A DNA stretch of 64,000 nt from Paulinella micropora (lineage: Eukaryota; Cercozoa; Imbricatea; Euglyphida). The notes under the pieces were generated by a model, which saw only the letters and a list, made by a program, of their open reading frames with translations, was not told the origin of the DNA and did not search any database. The stretch covers positions 13,947 through 77,946 of the forward strand of contig BJOX01000189.1 in assembly GCA_009731375.1 (NCBI GenBank), written 5' to 3'. The position numbers and the translations under genes are program-made. Shown in pieces: positions 10,367-21,463 of this stretch; the first letter of the stretch is position 1, and each line of letters begins with the position of its first letter.

Positions 10367-13300
10367 GTGAAGTTTAACCCTAAAGTCACAGTGCTTTCTA
10401 ATGCTGTTGTGCAGACTGGGCCAACGCTTCCTCTATGTGAAAACAAAGATGTGGGTACACAGAGACTGCAGCCCCAAGGTAGTCTCATACCCGTTCATAC
10501 AGCACGGTTACCAATGATAACTGATGCAAATAGGAAGGCGAGACTTGCGATGGAGGCGAGGAGGCCAATGGCAGACGTATCGCCTCGGCCAAGCAAACAA
10601 CCACGAACAGACTCAATGTCTACGGTCGCGGCGGGTGGCGAGCAAAAAGACAATGTGTGTACTCAAGTACCACAAGACAATGTCGCTCAAATAGTAAACG
10701 CACCAGTACCGCAGAATAATAAAAATGTTAATGAGGTGAAGCAGGAGGAGAAGAAGGAGGAGTTGAAAAACTTAGAGACAAGACTCCAAAATTTGGAACG
10801 TAAAGTTCTTGTTCTCGCAGCCAATATACACAGGCCCGATGCTCTGTGTTATACGGAACTTTATTGTGAAACATTGAAGACAATATTAAAAGTTGGTAAT
10901 GATACGATGGCGAATATTAATATTGTCGGCAGGAAGTTTTTTAATCGATACCGGGACTGGGTGGACGGAAATATGAAAAAGTCAACGGGCACTCTCAAAG
11001 GAGTGAGCAGCCGGACGGATATCACGGGAATCATCACACTGACCTTTAAATTGAAATCCGCACGAGTATACCGTATGGACCTCTATGTCGTCCCCGGTTA
11101 CCACGGGTCAATATTACTATCGTATGACCAATTGGCTACGATGGGGGCTGTGATTGATTGCGCCGCACGGCGAGTGATATATGGAGTAAAAAGAGGAGAA
11201 GAGAACGATATTGATCCCTTCAACGCTACTGACTCTTATGAGGCTTATGAGCTGAGTCTAGCGACGGATCACAAAAAGATGGCCATCGCACATGAGGCAC
11301 TTGAGGTGTACGTTCACCCCCATGTCGTAAGACCGGATGAACTGTCCTGGACCGACAATTGGGAATCCCAAGTGTGCACTGTCACAGTTCCGACATGCCA
11401 TTGGGACAAAAAGTCTATTGATGACTTAATCGAGAAGCGAAAGGAGGAGATTATATGTGTCGCACAAAGAAGCCCGTCGTTGGCGAGATTCGCGGAAGGA
11501 GTAGGAACAGATGTCCATATTACTAACGGATACTGTTTCCATGCGAAAGTAGGAGAAGAAAAAAGGGAGGCGTTTGTACCAAGGAGAACGGGGCGAATCC
11601 CGGATACTCCACCAGAAACTATTAAAAGTTTTATTACTGATTTCTGGGGTGACGAGCCCACGTGGCCGCGTTCACTGTCTGAAGTGAAGAAATGCTTACG
11701 GACTTTATTCGAAAATAATAAGCCGTATACTATTATCCTGCCATATAATGAGAAGGCGATATGGGCGCAGGAAATAAGGGACCGGCTTATTGATCATCCT
11801 ATACCGGTACCCTCTCGCAAGCAACAGCTAGTGGTGGCTTGTCGTATGGGAACTCGTGAGCAGAGCAGTGCATACAAGCGGAAGCTCAGAGACCTCGACA
11901 AGTTGAAATTGATACCGCAAGCATTCACATGCTTTGATGGTTTTTACACCCGTAAAGCTCCTTTGCAATACGCGAGACTCATTGACATGCTGGTGGAGCT
12001 CGGTAAAGATGATGAGCCGGACACGGTCACGTATGAAAAGACGGGCCTAGATGATGTCTCGGAAGAGGACTTAGGCTTGGAGGAGGACAGAGAACCCCTC
12101 AAGCAGCATAAGCAGATGTCTGATGAAGATTTTCAAGAGGCGGCGCGGAAAATATTGGAAGAAGGAGTAGGCACGGAGAAGGAGAAGGAGCTTTTAAAAG
12201 CCAAATTAGAGGCGAACAAGGAAATTTTTGACCCTCCACATGCAGGTGGTGTCAAGCCTGAAGATTTCACTGCGGTTATTTACAAAATACCGGGTGCGGA
12301 GCCGTCACCGGCACCACGAAGGGCGAATTTGAGTATACATGAGGCGAAGATAGCGGAGGAGCTAGCAAGACAGCTGCTCAATGAGGACTTTATTGAGAGA
12401 TCAACATCTCCAATAGTCTCACAACCGAGAATAGTGCCGAAGCCAGGAGGAGAATGGCGCCTGACAGTTAACTATGCTCGTGTTAACAAGGTGCTGGAGG
12501 AAGAGAGAAATCCTCTCCCGACATTAGAAGAAGGAAGGAGAGTACTGCGGAATGCAAAATTCTATTCGGTCATTGACCTTAAGAATGGCTTCTGGCAGAT
12601 ACCACTGGAGGAAAAGTCCAGATGGCTGACGGCGTTTGTGGTGGGTATGGAAATATACCAATGGAAAGTGCTTCCGATGGGCCTCAAGCAAGCCCCAGGA
12701 CTTTTCCAGAAGGCGATGCAGAAGATGTTGAGCAGTCAGTACGATGATTTGTCTGACGGTGGCTTTATGAGAAGGCGGGGACAGAAGGCGGGAGAATATG
12801 CATTTTGCTATATCGATGACATTATCGTATACTCTAACACAATGGAGGAGCATATCGATCATTTGTCCGATATATTCAGGCGCATCGGAGCTTTTGGCCT
12901 GAAGTGCAATCTAAAGAAGTGTCAACTTGCCAAGACGAGTGTGACATACTTAGGGTACGAGATCTCCCATAATCGAGTCTCGATATCCAAAGAGAAGAGG
13001 GAGGAGATTATGAATCGACCGATACCGAAGAACCGCACTGAATTGCACTCATTCCTTGCGATGGCGCAATACTATAGCCAGTTTATACCCGATTGGGGTG
13101 CAACACGGGCTAAAGTGGAGAAAATGATAGATTTTGGAGACTTTGAGAAGTGGGACGAAGAGGCTTTGCAAGCGTTTCATGCGCTCAAAGATCTCATTTA
13201 CAAAGACCCGAAAGACGGAGGACTGGTGTTAACGATGCCCGACTTTACGAAACAATTCGTAGTCGATACAGACGCATCTAAGTTTGCGATTGGGGCTGTA

Positions 13301-16147
13301 TTACAACAAGAGGATGAGGAGAAGAAATTACGCCCAATCATGTTTATTAGTAGGAAGTTGTGTGCGGCGGAGAGAAACTATTGCACAAGGCAAAGAGAGG
13401 CGTTGGCGGTAGTATGGGCCCTCAAGAGGCTCAGAGAGTATTTGTGGGGAGGACCTCAATTTACTGTCAGAACTGATCATCATAACCTGTTATGGTTGAT
13501 GAATCATGAACAGACGGGACGGCTGGCGCGGTGGCAAGCGTTCTTGTCTTGTTTCGATTTTACAATGGTCCATCTACCGGGAAAGCGAAATGTGGTCGCT
13601 GATAGCCTCTCTAGGCTAGAGTTTAACTCAGAAGTATCGGCGTTGGTGTCCACGGTGGAGATGGAAGACTTGTCCACTGACAAGGTGTATGAGGTCAGCC
13701 ACATTGAGGCGATGGAGATGGCGAGTGGAGTCCGATATGACCGCACAGGTCTACGGTACAGTCCACAAGGCCCGGATCACGGGATATGTTGTGAGCTACA
13801 TACCCAGGAGGACGCTGAGTGGTCCTATGAGGTATATGAGAATGCGAAGGCGAACATAAGAGAGGAAGAGGAGACGCAGGAAGTTTATGCGGAGCCTCCT
13901 CAAGAGCGGAGAAGTGACCTAGACGATGACCCGGAAAGAATCGGGGTACGGCTAGAAGATGGTACTATCCATATAGCCTCGCCTACCGCATGGAGGCAAC
14001 AACAGGCTCAAGATCCGGAGTTTAAAGAACTGATACAGTTATATCAGAACCCGGATGAGCTACGGATGACGAAAGCGATCAAAGATCAGATGAAGGAGAT
14101 GGGATGGAGAGATGGTCTACTGTGGTACAAGGGCCTTCACGGTCGCTATGCGTCACAGCCGGACAAATGGACCCTTTGGGTACCGGAGAGTCTGAGACGA
14201 TTTATATTTGTCGCAGCCCACAATTGCCCACTTTTGGCGCATCCGGGTCGACAACGAACTCATATGTTCGTAGCGAGGCGATTCTGGTGGAAGAAGATGA
14301 AGGAGGAGATAGATCAGGCGGTGGATGCATGCATCCCGTGCAAGATAAACAAAACACCACTGAAGGCAAATTTCGGCCTGATTGGCGAATTTCCTCTTCA
14401 TGCGGGGATGTTTGAGTTTATACACATTGATCATGTGGGACCTTTCCCAGAATCGAAGGATGGTTACAAATACCTCCTTACGGCTATTGACAGAGCCACC
14501 AACTATGTGTGGATCATCCCTGTCAAAGACGTTACCGGCAAGACGACGGCCGAGGCGCTGATCGATAGGATCATCTCACAGATCGGAGTACCAAGAAAGA
14601 TATGTTCTGATCGAGGCTCGGACTTTAATAACGAGGTCATCGACAAACTATCTAAGTATTACGGGATGAAATGGCAATATGTTACTGCCTATAACCCGCG
14701 AGCAAATGGGAAAATCGAGCGGGTACACAGACCCCTCAAAGCCTCGCTAAAGATGTATTGCACGAAGAAGGAGAATCAAAGAGCATGGGTCGAGGCAGCA
14801 CCATCATTTGCGTTTGCAATGAACTGTCTACCCTCTACGGCGTTAGGAGGCTCGAAGAGCTCAATCTCGCCATATCAGTTAGTATATGGGCGTGAGCCTG
14901 ATATCCCGACTTCGCTCCTTCACCCAAAAGACACTTGGGCGGATGCGGATGAGTTGTTTGGGATGAGACTTAGAGTGAAGATGGAGGCGGAACAAATAGT
15001 CAGGGCGCATAGAGAGGCGGAGCGCCGAAAGACTGATGCTGAAGGGGTGCGACAAGCGCACTTGGATCAGATCAAGTTCCAGGTCGGGGATATTGTACTA
15101 TTGTACCATCCTCAAGTCCCGAAGGGAGTCAGCTCTAAGCTGTTCACTCACTGGAAAGGACCTTATCAGATTATGGAACAGACGGGACCTCTGAATTACA
15201 AGATCAGGGGTAGAGGGAAGGTGCAAATTGTGAATGTAAGAAGGCTGATTAAGTATGATCCCTTCTTACTGGAAGATGAATCCGTTGAGGAGGCGTTAAA
15301 ACGGATGAAGGATGATTTCAAAGAGGTGCCGCCCATCCACAAGGAGGCTGGCATAGACCAAGACGATGCTTATCGGGCACCGATAGCTGAGAAGGAGGAG
15401 AGTGAGGTGGACAGCAAGGAGAAGACTGACAGCATAAGCGCGGTGGAAACTCAGTCCAAGTCTCCGCGAGAGCATAGCGGAAAGAAGGAGAAGATGACAG
15501 AGGCGCAGCTAAGGAGAGCGCGGAATGATCTTATCAACGACCAACCGAGGAAGGCGATGAGGTCGATGAGATCAAAGGACGTCCACCAGGAGGAGGAGGG
15601 GACGGACACTGACCCAAACGCGGGCAACGTTGAGATTGTCCATGAGCGATGGAAGGAAGGCGATGCGATAGCAACCATCGCATGGGTGAAAAATGTTTTC
15701 TATCTGATGAGACCAGCGGAACAACATGTCGCTGATGACACTCTCTCAGACTTATACTTGATGCGGGTCGTGGCGGTCCCACGACAGATGCGTGTCACAC
15801 GGACACTCAAAATATCATCAGCCGCAAAGATAGTACAACCGATACTCCAGTTCTGGAGAAGTATGGACCCGGTTGAGGATCCAAAGGCAAGACATTATCT
15901 GCCAGTATATAAAGACGCAAAAAGTCTCGAGACATGGGATGATACAATTACTCCCAGAGACAAGGATTACACTGCGTGGACCATTCAGACACTGCCAAGA
16001 GGAGTGCTTGATGTCCCTTTTGAATTATCGTTGGGCGGAATCCCTAATAAGATCTGGGACATTCTCGAACAGTCAAAGTTCGATCTGACTTTTGTTGGTG
16101 GTCCTCCACCAGGCAAAGAAATCCGCGCCAGACGACGAAGGCAGTGA
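10367..16147 (+). CDS. pol: Retrotransposon Pol polyprotein, about 1,926 aa
   Basis: The frame begins without an ATG (GTG at 10367), consistent with expression by readthrough from gag. Domains by residue: coiled coil about 125-150; retropepsin-like region about 160-285, whose presumed catalytic triad reads D179-T-M rather than DTG; reverse transcriptase about 660-860 with YIDD at 815-818; Ty3-type RNase H from about 960 (catalytic-type Asp 969, TDHHNLLWL downstream); integrase zinc domain H1285-x6-H1292-x29-C1322-x2-C1325; integrase core D1355, D1415, E1451 with textbook D,D-35-E spacing; GPY/F module around W1596 (WKGPYQI). About 300 further residues follow that I cannot assign; they contain no obvious chromodomain. 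The frame closes with TGA at 16145. All catalytic residues except the odd protease triad are intact, so the element may be active. Confidence 0.92.
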   Translation: MKFNPKVTVLSNAVVQTGPTLPLCENKDVGTQRLQPQGSLIPVHTARLPMITDANRKARLAMEARRPMADVSPRPSKQPRTDSMSTVAAGGEQKDNVCTQVPQDNVAQIVNAPVPQNNKNVNEVKQEEKKEELKNLETRLQNLERKVLVLAANIHRPDALCYTELYCETLKTILKVGNDTMANINIVGRKFFNRYRDWVDGNMKKSTGTLKGVSSRTDITGIITLTFKLKSARVYRMDLYVVPGYHGSILLSYDQLATMGAVIDCAARRVIYGVKRGEENDIDPFNATDSYEAYELSLATDHKKMAIAHEALEVYVHPHVVRPDELSWTDNWESQVCTVTVPTCHWDKKSIDDLIEKRKEEIICVAQRSPSLARFAEGVGTDVHITNGYCFHAKVGEEKREAFVPRRTGRIPDTPPETIKSFITDFWGDEPTWPRSLSEVKKCLRTLFENNKPYTIILPYNEKAIWAQEIRDRLIDHPIPVPSRKQQLVVACRMGTREQSSAYKRKLRDLDKLKLIPQAFTCFDGFYTRKAPLQYARLIDMLVELGKDDEPDTVTYEKTGLDDVSEEDLGLEEDREPLKQHKQMSDEDFQEAARKILEEGVGTEKEKELLKAKLEANKEIFDPPHAGGVKPEDFTAVIYKIPGAEPSPAPRRANLSIHEAKIAEELARQLLNEDFIERSTSPIVSQPRIVPKPGGEWRLTVNYARVNKVLEEERNPLPTLEEGRRVLRNAKFYSVIDLKNGFWQIPLEEKSRWLTAFVVGMEIYQWKVLPMGLKQAPGLFQKAMQKMLSSQYDDLSDGGFMRRRGQKAGEYAFCYIDDIIVYSNTMEEHIDHLSDIFRRIGAFGLKCNLKKCQLAKTSVTYLGYEISHNRVSISKEKREEIMNRPIPKNRTELHSFLAMAQYYSQFIPDWGATRAKVEKMIDFGDFEKWDEEALQAFHALKDLIYKDPKDGGLVLTMPDFTKQFVVDTDASKFAIGAVLQQEDEEKKLRPIMFISRKLCAAERNYCTRQREALAVVWALKRLREYLWGGPQFTVRTDHHNLLWLMNHEQTGRLARWQAFLSCFDFTMVHLPGKRNVVADSLSRLEFNSEVSALVSTVEMEDLSTDKVYEVSHIEAMEMASGVRYDRTGLRYSPQGPDHGICCELHTQEDAEWSYEVYENAKANIREEEETQEVYAEPPQERRSDLDDDPERIGVRLEDGTIHIASPTAWRQQQAQDPEFKELIQLYQNPDELRMTKAIKDQMKEMGWRDGLLWYKGLHGRYASQPDKWTLWVPESLRRFIFVAAHNCPLLAHPGRQRTHMFVARRFWWKKMKEEIDQAVDACIPCKINKTPLKANFGLIGEFPLHAGMFEFIHIDHVGPFPESKDGYKYLLTAIDRATNYVWIIPVKDVTGKTTAEALIDRIISQIGVPRKICSDRGSDFNNEVIDKLSKYYGMKWQYVTAYNPRANGKIERVHRPLKASLKMYCTKKENQRAWVEAAPSFAFAMNCLPSTALGGSKSSISPYQLVYGREPDIPTSLLHPKDTWADADELFGMRLRVKMEAEQIVRAHREAERRKTDAEGVRQAHLDQIKFQVGDIVLLYHPQVPKGVSSKLFTHWKGPYQIMEQTGPLNYKIRGRGKVQIVNVRRLIKYDPFLLEDESVEEALKRMKDDFKEVPPIHKEAGIDQDDAYRAPIAEKEESEVDSKEKTDSISAVETQSKSPREHSGKKEKMTEAQLRRARNDLINDQPRKAMRSMRSKDVHQEEEGTDTDPNAGNVEIVHERWKEGDAIATIAWVKNVFYLMRPAEQHVADDTLSDLYLMRVVAVPRQMRVTRTLKISSAAKIVQPILQFWRSMDPVEDPKARHYLPVYKDAKSLETWDDTITPRDKDYTAWTIQTLPRGVLDVPFELSLGGIPNKIWDILEQSKFDLTFVGGPPPGKEIRARRRRQ

Positions 16148-16986
16148 CAAAGAAACTATTTTTCTTTATGCGTCTCAAATAAACTGATTGATTGCCCACG
16201 GCGTATCATGATTTGATCATGCATCATCAGTTATCAATATGAATATTAAAAAGACTCAGTGATATAACTTGGCATTCGATCGCAACATACGAGTGCGAAA
16301 GGTCGATCGACGATGATACTACACCGTATACGGGGATCGCTAGTGTATTGAGCGATGGTGTTCCCGGGTATGACCCTTTCCAAGTCCTGGGATGATGTTC
16401 TCGAAAATGAAATGTTCTCTGAAACTTTCATTAAATTATTTTTTACGATAGATTATATACTGTCGTACCTGAGCACGGTCAATCTCTACTTGTGTCGGTA
16501 TATCGCAGGGTCGGGTACATACACCTCGATTTCTGATATAGCTATTAGGACTGGCCCCCTAATACTATATCATAGGATATAAGCCTTATACAAGGGTATG
16601 TCATTAAAAAAGACAATGTACTTACGATCTCCCTGTGAATAATAATAATAATAATGATAATGATAAGAAGAAGAAGGAGATCAAAGGGGGAATCGTACTA
16701 CAGCACCACGTTGCTTGTATTTTTTTATTAATAGTACGTTTGTTCTTGACATACTGCCGAAAAAAAAATAAAAAAAAATTGAGGGGAAGGAGTTCAAAAT
16801 TTACAAGAAATGCTAGAGAATCCGCTTTGACGTGCCGTATGAGGATATATTTATCGTCTTTTAGCGTCTATCTGTGGGTCGATGCGCTGTGTGGCTCATG
16901 ACTCCATATCGCATACTATTTCCAGAAAGAAATCAGAAGGTGTATGACGAAAATGCTATTTCCGTCATAAAATCGGGAGGGTGTAC
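16148..16986 (+). other. Retrotransposon 3' non-coding region and polypurine tract
   Basis: No gene is visible. The sequence is AT-rich with a short TAA/GATAA array at 16638-16670. The stretch AAAATCGGGAGGG just before TG at 16982 is a plausible polypurine tract for plus-strand priming. Confidence 0.55.
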
Positions 16987-17222
16987 TGTAGGCATCACCC
17001 CCCGGTAAAAAATACCTTTTCCTGGTGACAGGTGCACCAGCTTGTTTTTCAGTATTATTTGTCCGGATTGGACCTGATGCCATTTTATTCCTGGTCTGTT
17101 GCCGTTTTCCTTTTTGGCTTCACTGAGCTAATACAACGAGACATCATTCTCATTCTTGAGGACTGTGTTTGGTTGTATTACCGACTTTTTACGAGCTATC
17201 GTTGGGGGCATTACATTTGGAG
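16987..17222 (+). repeat. 3' LTR, truncated by assembly gap
   Basis: It is near-identical to 6613-6857, lacking nine bases (ATAGCCGGT) after the CCCCCCGG start. It ends at the N run at 17223. The join is probably an artefact of repeat collapse between contigs. Confidence 0.9.
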
Positions 17223-17232
17223 NNNNNNNNNN
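17223..17232. other. Assembly gap (10 N)
   Basis: It lies inside the 3' LTR, so continuity between the retrotransposon and the sequence to the right is not guaranteed. Confidence 0.99.
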
Positions 17233-18384
17233 GTTATTAAAGTTCAAAAATATGACATATTTTTGTTTCTTGGAAATTCATGCTTCGGATTTTTGAGTTT
17301 GTCTCATGGGAATGGTTCGCTTTCCATTTGCGCGGCACCTCACCGCTTGGCTTTTACAACTTGACCGGTTTCCAAGCTACCCTTCTTCGATCTGCACTCA
17401 CGAGTTCCTGCACAAACAATCCTGTCATGCTTTTTGTCCCTTCATTTCTTCTTTCCAGTCGATGTTTGTACTCAGGTTTTTTTTCCAGCACGAGTTGAAA
17501 CTTGAAACATATATCATATTTTCGTCTTGTTAACATGGGCATGTTTTTATTAATTACAAAAACGATATTTTACCCCTCTGGGGGGTAAATGAAGCCGTAC
17601 GTTGGCAGGATCAAGAACTGGGAATTCTCAGCTGGGATATCATCTTCAGTACTGGGAAAATTGCAGGATCTACTTAACTCATAGTTGACAGTGGATTGGA
17701 ATCACCAATCAAGTAGTGTTGCAACTACTGTACCTGTAGTGGGAAACGATGGTGTTCAAGTCGGGTGCTATTGCTCTCCGGGCTTTTTTTTTTTTCTTTT
17801 TTCAAGAAGCTTTCTTTTTTCACTGCTTTCTGTGAAAAAAAAAAGAAAAGCTTAATTCAAATGAATTCTGGTTCCAAGGAACGACAGTACAAGCTCATAA
17901 GGAAAACTGGAACTAAGGTTCAACAGAAAGCTCCTGGAACGAATAAAATGGACAAGAAAAGAAAGAGAAAAAGAGAGAAAAGATAGATAGGGACAAAGAG
18001 AAAAAAAGGAGAACAAGGAAAAAAAAACAGAGAACGAAGAAAGAACCAAAAACAAAAAATAGCAGAAACAAAAAAACAAAAGAAACAACAAACAAAAGAA
18101 GCAAAAGCAAGACAAAAAGACAATAACAGAAACAATGACAAACACCAAAAGCAAACACAAACAACCAAACACAAAGCCAGACAGGGCCAAGGGAGATACT
18201 GTACTATAAGGCAAGAGCAGAAGGCGCCGGCAGAGGTCAGGCATAATTAACATCGGCGCAAGTGAGATCAATTGACAGTCAGTGAGACAGCCCTTAAGGA
18301 AACTGCAGCACCTAACGCAATTCACTCGCACCCAGGGTCCATCGTAGCCAGGAGGGTGGTGTGCAGAGCGTAGCAAGGCTCGAC

Positions 18385-18385
<1 letters not shown>
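17233..18385. other. Non-coding: AT-rich palindrome copy, then A-rich low complexity
   Basis: The left part has the AAAATATGACATATTTT palindrome and T-rich sequence. From about 17830 to 18180 the plus strand is a run of AAAC/AAAG/GAAA with no meaningful frame. A 200-bp GC-balanced segment (18180-18385) has no recognisable feature. Confidence 0.5.
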
Positions 18386-18453
<68 letters not shown>

Positions 18454-18782
18454 NNNNNNNNNNNNNNNNNNNNNNNNNNNNNNNNNNNNNNNNNNNNNNN
18501 NNNNNNNNNNNNNNNNNNNNNNNNNNNNNNNNNNNNNNNNNNNNNNNNNNNNNNNNNNNNNNNNNNNNNNNNNNNNNNNNNNNNNNNNNNNNNNNNNNNN
18601 NNNNNNNNNNNNNNNNNNNNNNNNNNNNNNNNNNNNNNNNNNNNNNNNNNNNNNNNNNNNNNNNNNNNNNNNNNNNNNNNNNNNNNNNNNNNNNNNNNNN
18701 NNNNNNNNNNNNNNNNNNNNNNNNNNNNNNNNNNNNNNNNNNNNNNNNNNNNNNNTCTCTCTCTCTCTCTCTCTCTCTCCCA

Positions 18783-18855
<73 letters not shown>

Positions 18856-18878
18856 GTCTCTCTCTCTCTCTCCATCCA

Positions 18879-18917
<39 letters not shown>

Positions 18918-18970
18918 CTCGTGTGTGTGTGTGTGTGTGTGTGTGTGGTGTGGTGTGTGGGTGTTAAGAT
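18386..18970. repeat. Poly-T, 302-N gap, then (TC)n and (GT)n
   Basis: About 68 T residues run into an N gap at 18454-18755, followed by TC repeats to about 18920 and GT repeats to about 18960. ORFs crossing the gap on either strand are meaningless. Confidence 0.95.
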
Positions 18971-19169
18971 GAGACTCACATAGTCCTTCCTCCTTCTACG
19001 AGAGCAACTGACACTTTCTCAAGTTGTGCTCATGTGTAACATGTTAAGTACCTGCATGTTGGGACATGGCGGGAAATTTTGGGCGAGAATTTCATAGATT
19101 AGACCGAAAAAATGAGGTAAGGTCGTGGGATGGATATAAAGGGGAGAAGTGAAATTGAGAGTAAAAAAA

Positions 19170-19170
<1 letters not shown>

Positions 19171-19203
<33 letters not shown>

Positions 19204-19230
19204 NNNNNNNNNNGTGTGTGTGTGTGTTAA
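19171..19230. repeat. Poly-G, 10-N gap, (GT)n
   Basis: A run of more than 30 G residues abuts N at 19204-19213 and then GT repeats. This is the usual signature of sequencing failure at G homopolymers. Confidence 0.95.
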
Positions 19231-19629
19231 AGCCTCAATTTAGGTATGAAATTTCGGGTTACAGAGGGTCACTCCTTTTTTTTTTTTTTTCGTTCCATAC
19301 TCACTGCCTGATCTTTCCTTATAATATTATACCACCCTTCGCCTGCCTTGACTTTCTTTTCAACACCTTCTACTGCATTCTTATTTCTATCTTGTCGGAT
19401 AACTTTTTGGGCCCCGATTTCTTCCAAGCGGCTGTTCTTGTGTGCGTGCGTGTGTGTGGTGTGTGTCTTGTGTCTTGTGTGTTATGTGTGTATACATCTG
19501 TGTGTCTGTGTGTACAAAAGCATTCTTACATACACATACATACACACATTCAGAAGTACATACATCCATACACAAACAGATAAAGATTACATACCATGTG
19601 AAGGTATGTACGCAATTTCTTCCTTCTTT

Positions 19630-19689
<60 letters not shown>

Positions 19690-20340
19690 TTGTTTCTTTT
19701 GTTTTCTTTGTTTGTTTGTTTGTTTCTTCTGCCTTTACTGCTTTGTTTCGTGCGTTGGGACGAGTACATGTACATGACCAGCATCCATACATATATATAT
19801 CCTTGATAACTTTCCACGTGAAATCAATAACATGCTAAGTTTTTTGCAAAGATAGGTAGGTAAATATATTGTTACAATAGGTATATTACGTTTTATGCAA
19901 ACATAGGTAGGTTTCTAGGTAAATGAAAGGGGTATAGGGATAGATCGGTAGGTAAATAAATTGTTGGAAAACATATTTGATGGATCGAGCAATTGATAAA
20001 TAGATAGATGAATGGATAAGCAGACCCAAAAGCCTCTTCAGACCGGAGAAAAACAAAAAAAACTCATTTCCTGATTTTTCAGTACGAAAGCCACAATGAT
20101 ATGTGACTGATGCATATCCGGTGTTGCAGTTCCTAATTTTGACTAGACTTTCTTCAAGGTGGCAGGCGAGAAGGGCGGTTTGCAAAGCATACATTTCATA
20201 TTCATTTCAGAATGCATATATTTATTTATTTTCCTGTTGCTCAGATTCCTGGTACATTCTTCGAGCCCGCGCTGTATGTGGCTATGCATGGTCTTTTGTA
20301 TGCGTTCGTCCTTGGCCGCTTCCTGCAAGGTCCCCTGCAC
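19231..20340. other. No supported gene; (TTTC)n and ATA-rich segments
   Basis: A TTTC array occupies about 19628-19690 and short GT/CA tracts surround it. A minus-strand frame at 20143-20400 encodes a helical-looking peptide, but half of it is the intronic foldback repeat and I do not call it. Confidence 0.5.
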
Positions 20341-20342
20341 CT

Positions 20343-20560
20343 CGACCAGTGACTTGAAACGTATTTTCTCAGCCAACTCTAGTTGCTGTTGCTTATGCAC
20401 TGAGTCACTTAAAAGCTCTCCTTAAAACCTTGGAAAAAAGTTTTTCCACAGGAAATTAATGAGAACGAAACGGTTGAAGCTAATGTTCAATGTACCAAGG
20501 AATAAGATTCTCACGAAGCGGTTGAAGTTCATGTTCAATGTAGTAAATGAATTAGAGCCT
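20343..20560. repeat. Foldback element copies, upstream group
   Basis: The sequence CTCAGCCAACTCTAGTTGCT with TGCACTGAGTCACTTAAAAG near 20375-20415 is the left-arm form of the intronic foldback element. Two right-arm pieces (AACGAAACGGTTGAAG...ATGTTCAATGTA and ACGAAGCGGTTGAAG...ATGTTCAATGTA) follow at 20463-20550 as a tandem pair. Confidence 0.6.
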
Positions 20561-20869
20561 CTTCTATTTCACGTTGTGTCACGCTCTTCCCATCCTTTGC
20601 AGGAACTTTGCAACAACTTAGTTTCTAATTTAAGGAGCGGTGCCCACGTGCCGCATGCATATACTACGTATCTGTGTACATTTGAAATATTTTAATACAG
20701 TATTTGAATGTGGCTTTTGTGTGGAACAGTTGTACAGGGGGTCACGATAAACCAAGTTCTAGCTCCCGCTGCTGGTTTGGTAAGTTAGTAGAATTTTATT
20801 GTATCGTCAATCTATGTACTATGATTATTGTTATTGTTGTTGTGGTTCTTATTACAACTGCCACCATAC

Positions 20870-20923
20870 CGCCACCGCCGCCACCGCTGCCACCACCGCC
20901 AACCACCACCCACCACCACCACC

Positions 20924-20963
<40 letters not shown>

Positions 20964-20978
20964 TTACTACTATTACCA

Positions 20979-21021
<43 letters not shown>

Positions 21022-21098
21022 TACTACCACTACTACTACTACCACTATTACTACCACTACTACTACCACTACTACTACTACTACTACTAAAACTACTA

Positions 21099-21147
<49 letters not shown>

Positions 21148-21186
21148 TTCTGCTACTACTACTACTACTAGTACTACTGCTACTAG

Positions 21187-21226
<40 letters not shown>

Positions 21227-21245
21227 GCTGCTGCAGCTGCTGCTG

Positions 21246-21296
<51 letters not shown>

Positions 21297-21360
21297 GCTG
21301 CTGCTGCTGCTACTTTTACTGCTACTGCTGCTACTGCTGCTGCTGCTACCACTGAAACTA

Positions 21361-21412
<52 letters not shown>

Positions 21413-21413
21413 G

Positions 21414-21463
<50 letters not shown>

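Larger units (their letters stand above)
6605..17222 (+). mobile_element. Ty3/gypsy LTR retrotransposon, nearly intact
   Basis: Direct repeats (about 245 and 236 nt visible) flank a gag-pol reading region in the standard Ty3/gypsy order protease, RT, RNase H, integrase. Coding is open for 8.5 kb except for one in-frame UGA. The visible LTR parts differ by a 9-nt indel and only a few other changes, so the insertion is young. The 3' LTR is truncated by an assembly gap, so neither target-site duplication nor full LTR length can be read. A leader of up to about 780 bp separates the recognisable LTR from gag. Confidence 0.9.

Noticed and set aside
7526-10488. Minus-strand ORFs opposite gag and pol
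   Set aside because: Antisense shadows of the glycine/glutamate-rich codons of gag and of the pol frame.
17852-18979. 375-codon minus ORF across a gap
   Set aside because: More than half is N or homopolymer; the rest is translated A-rich and TC repeat.
20143-20400. Minus-strand helical peptide (LVEVQGTLQEAAKDERIQKT)
   Set aside because: Looks protein-like, but its start is the intronic foldback repeat and no splice partners were found. Could be an exon of a minus-strand gene; evidence too thin.
20704-20778. Candidate upstream exon ending in a strong donor TTTG|GTAAGT
   Set aside because: Phase would fit exon 1, but the peptide is not IPT-like and has no clear acceptor.
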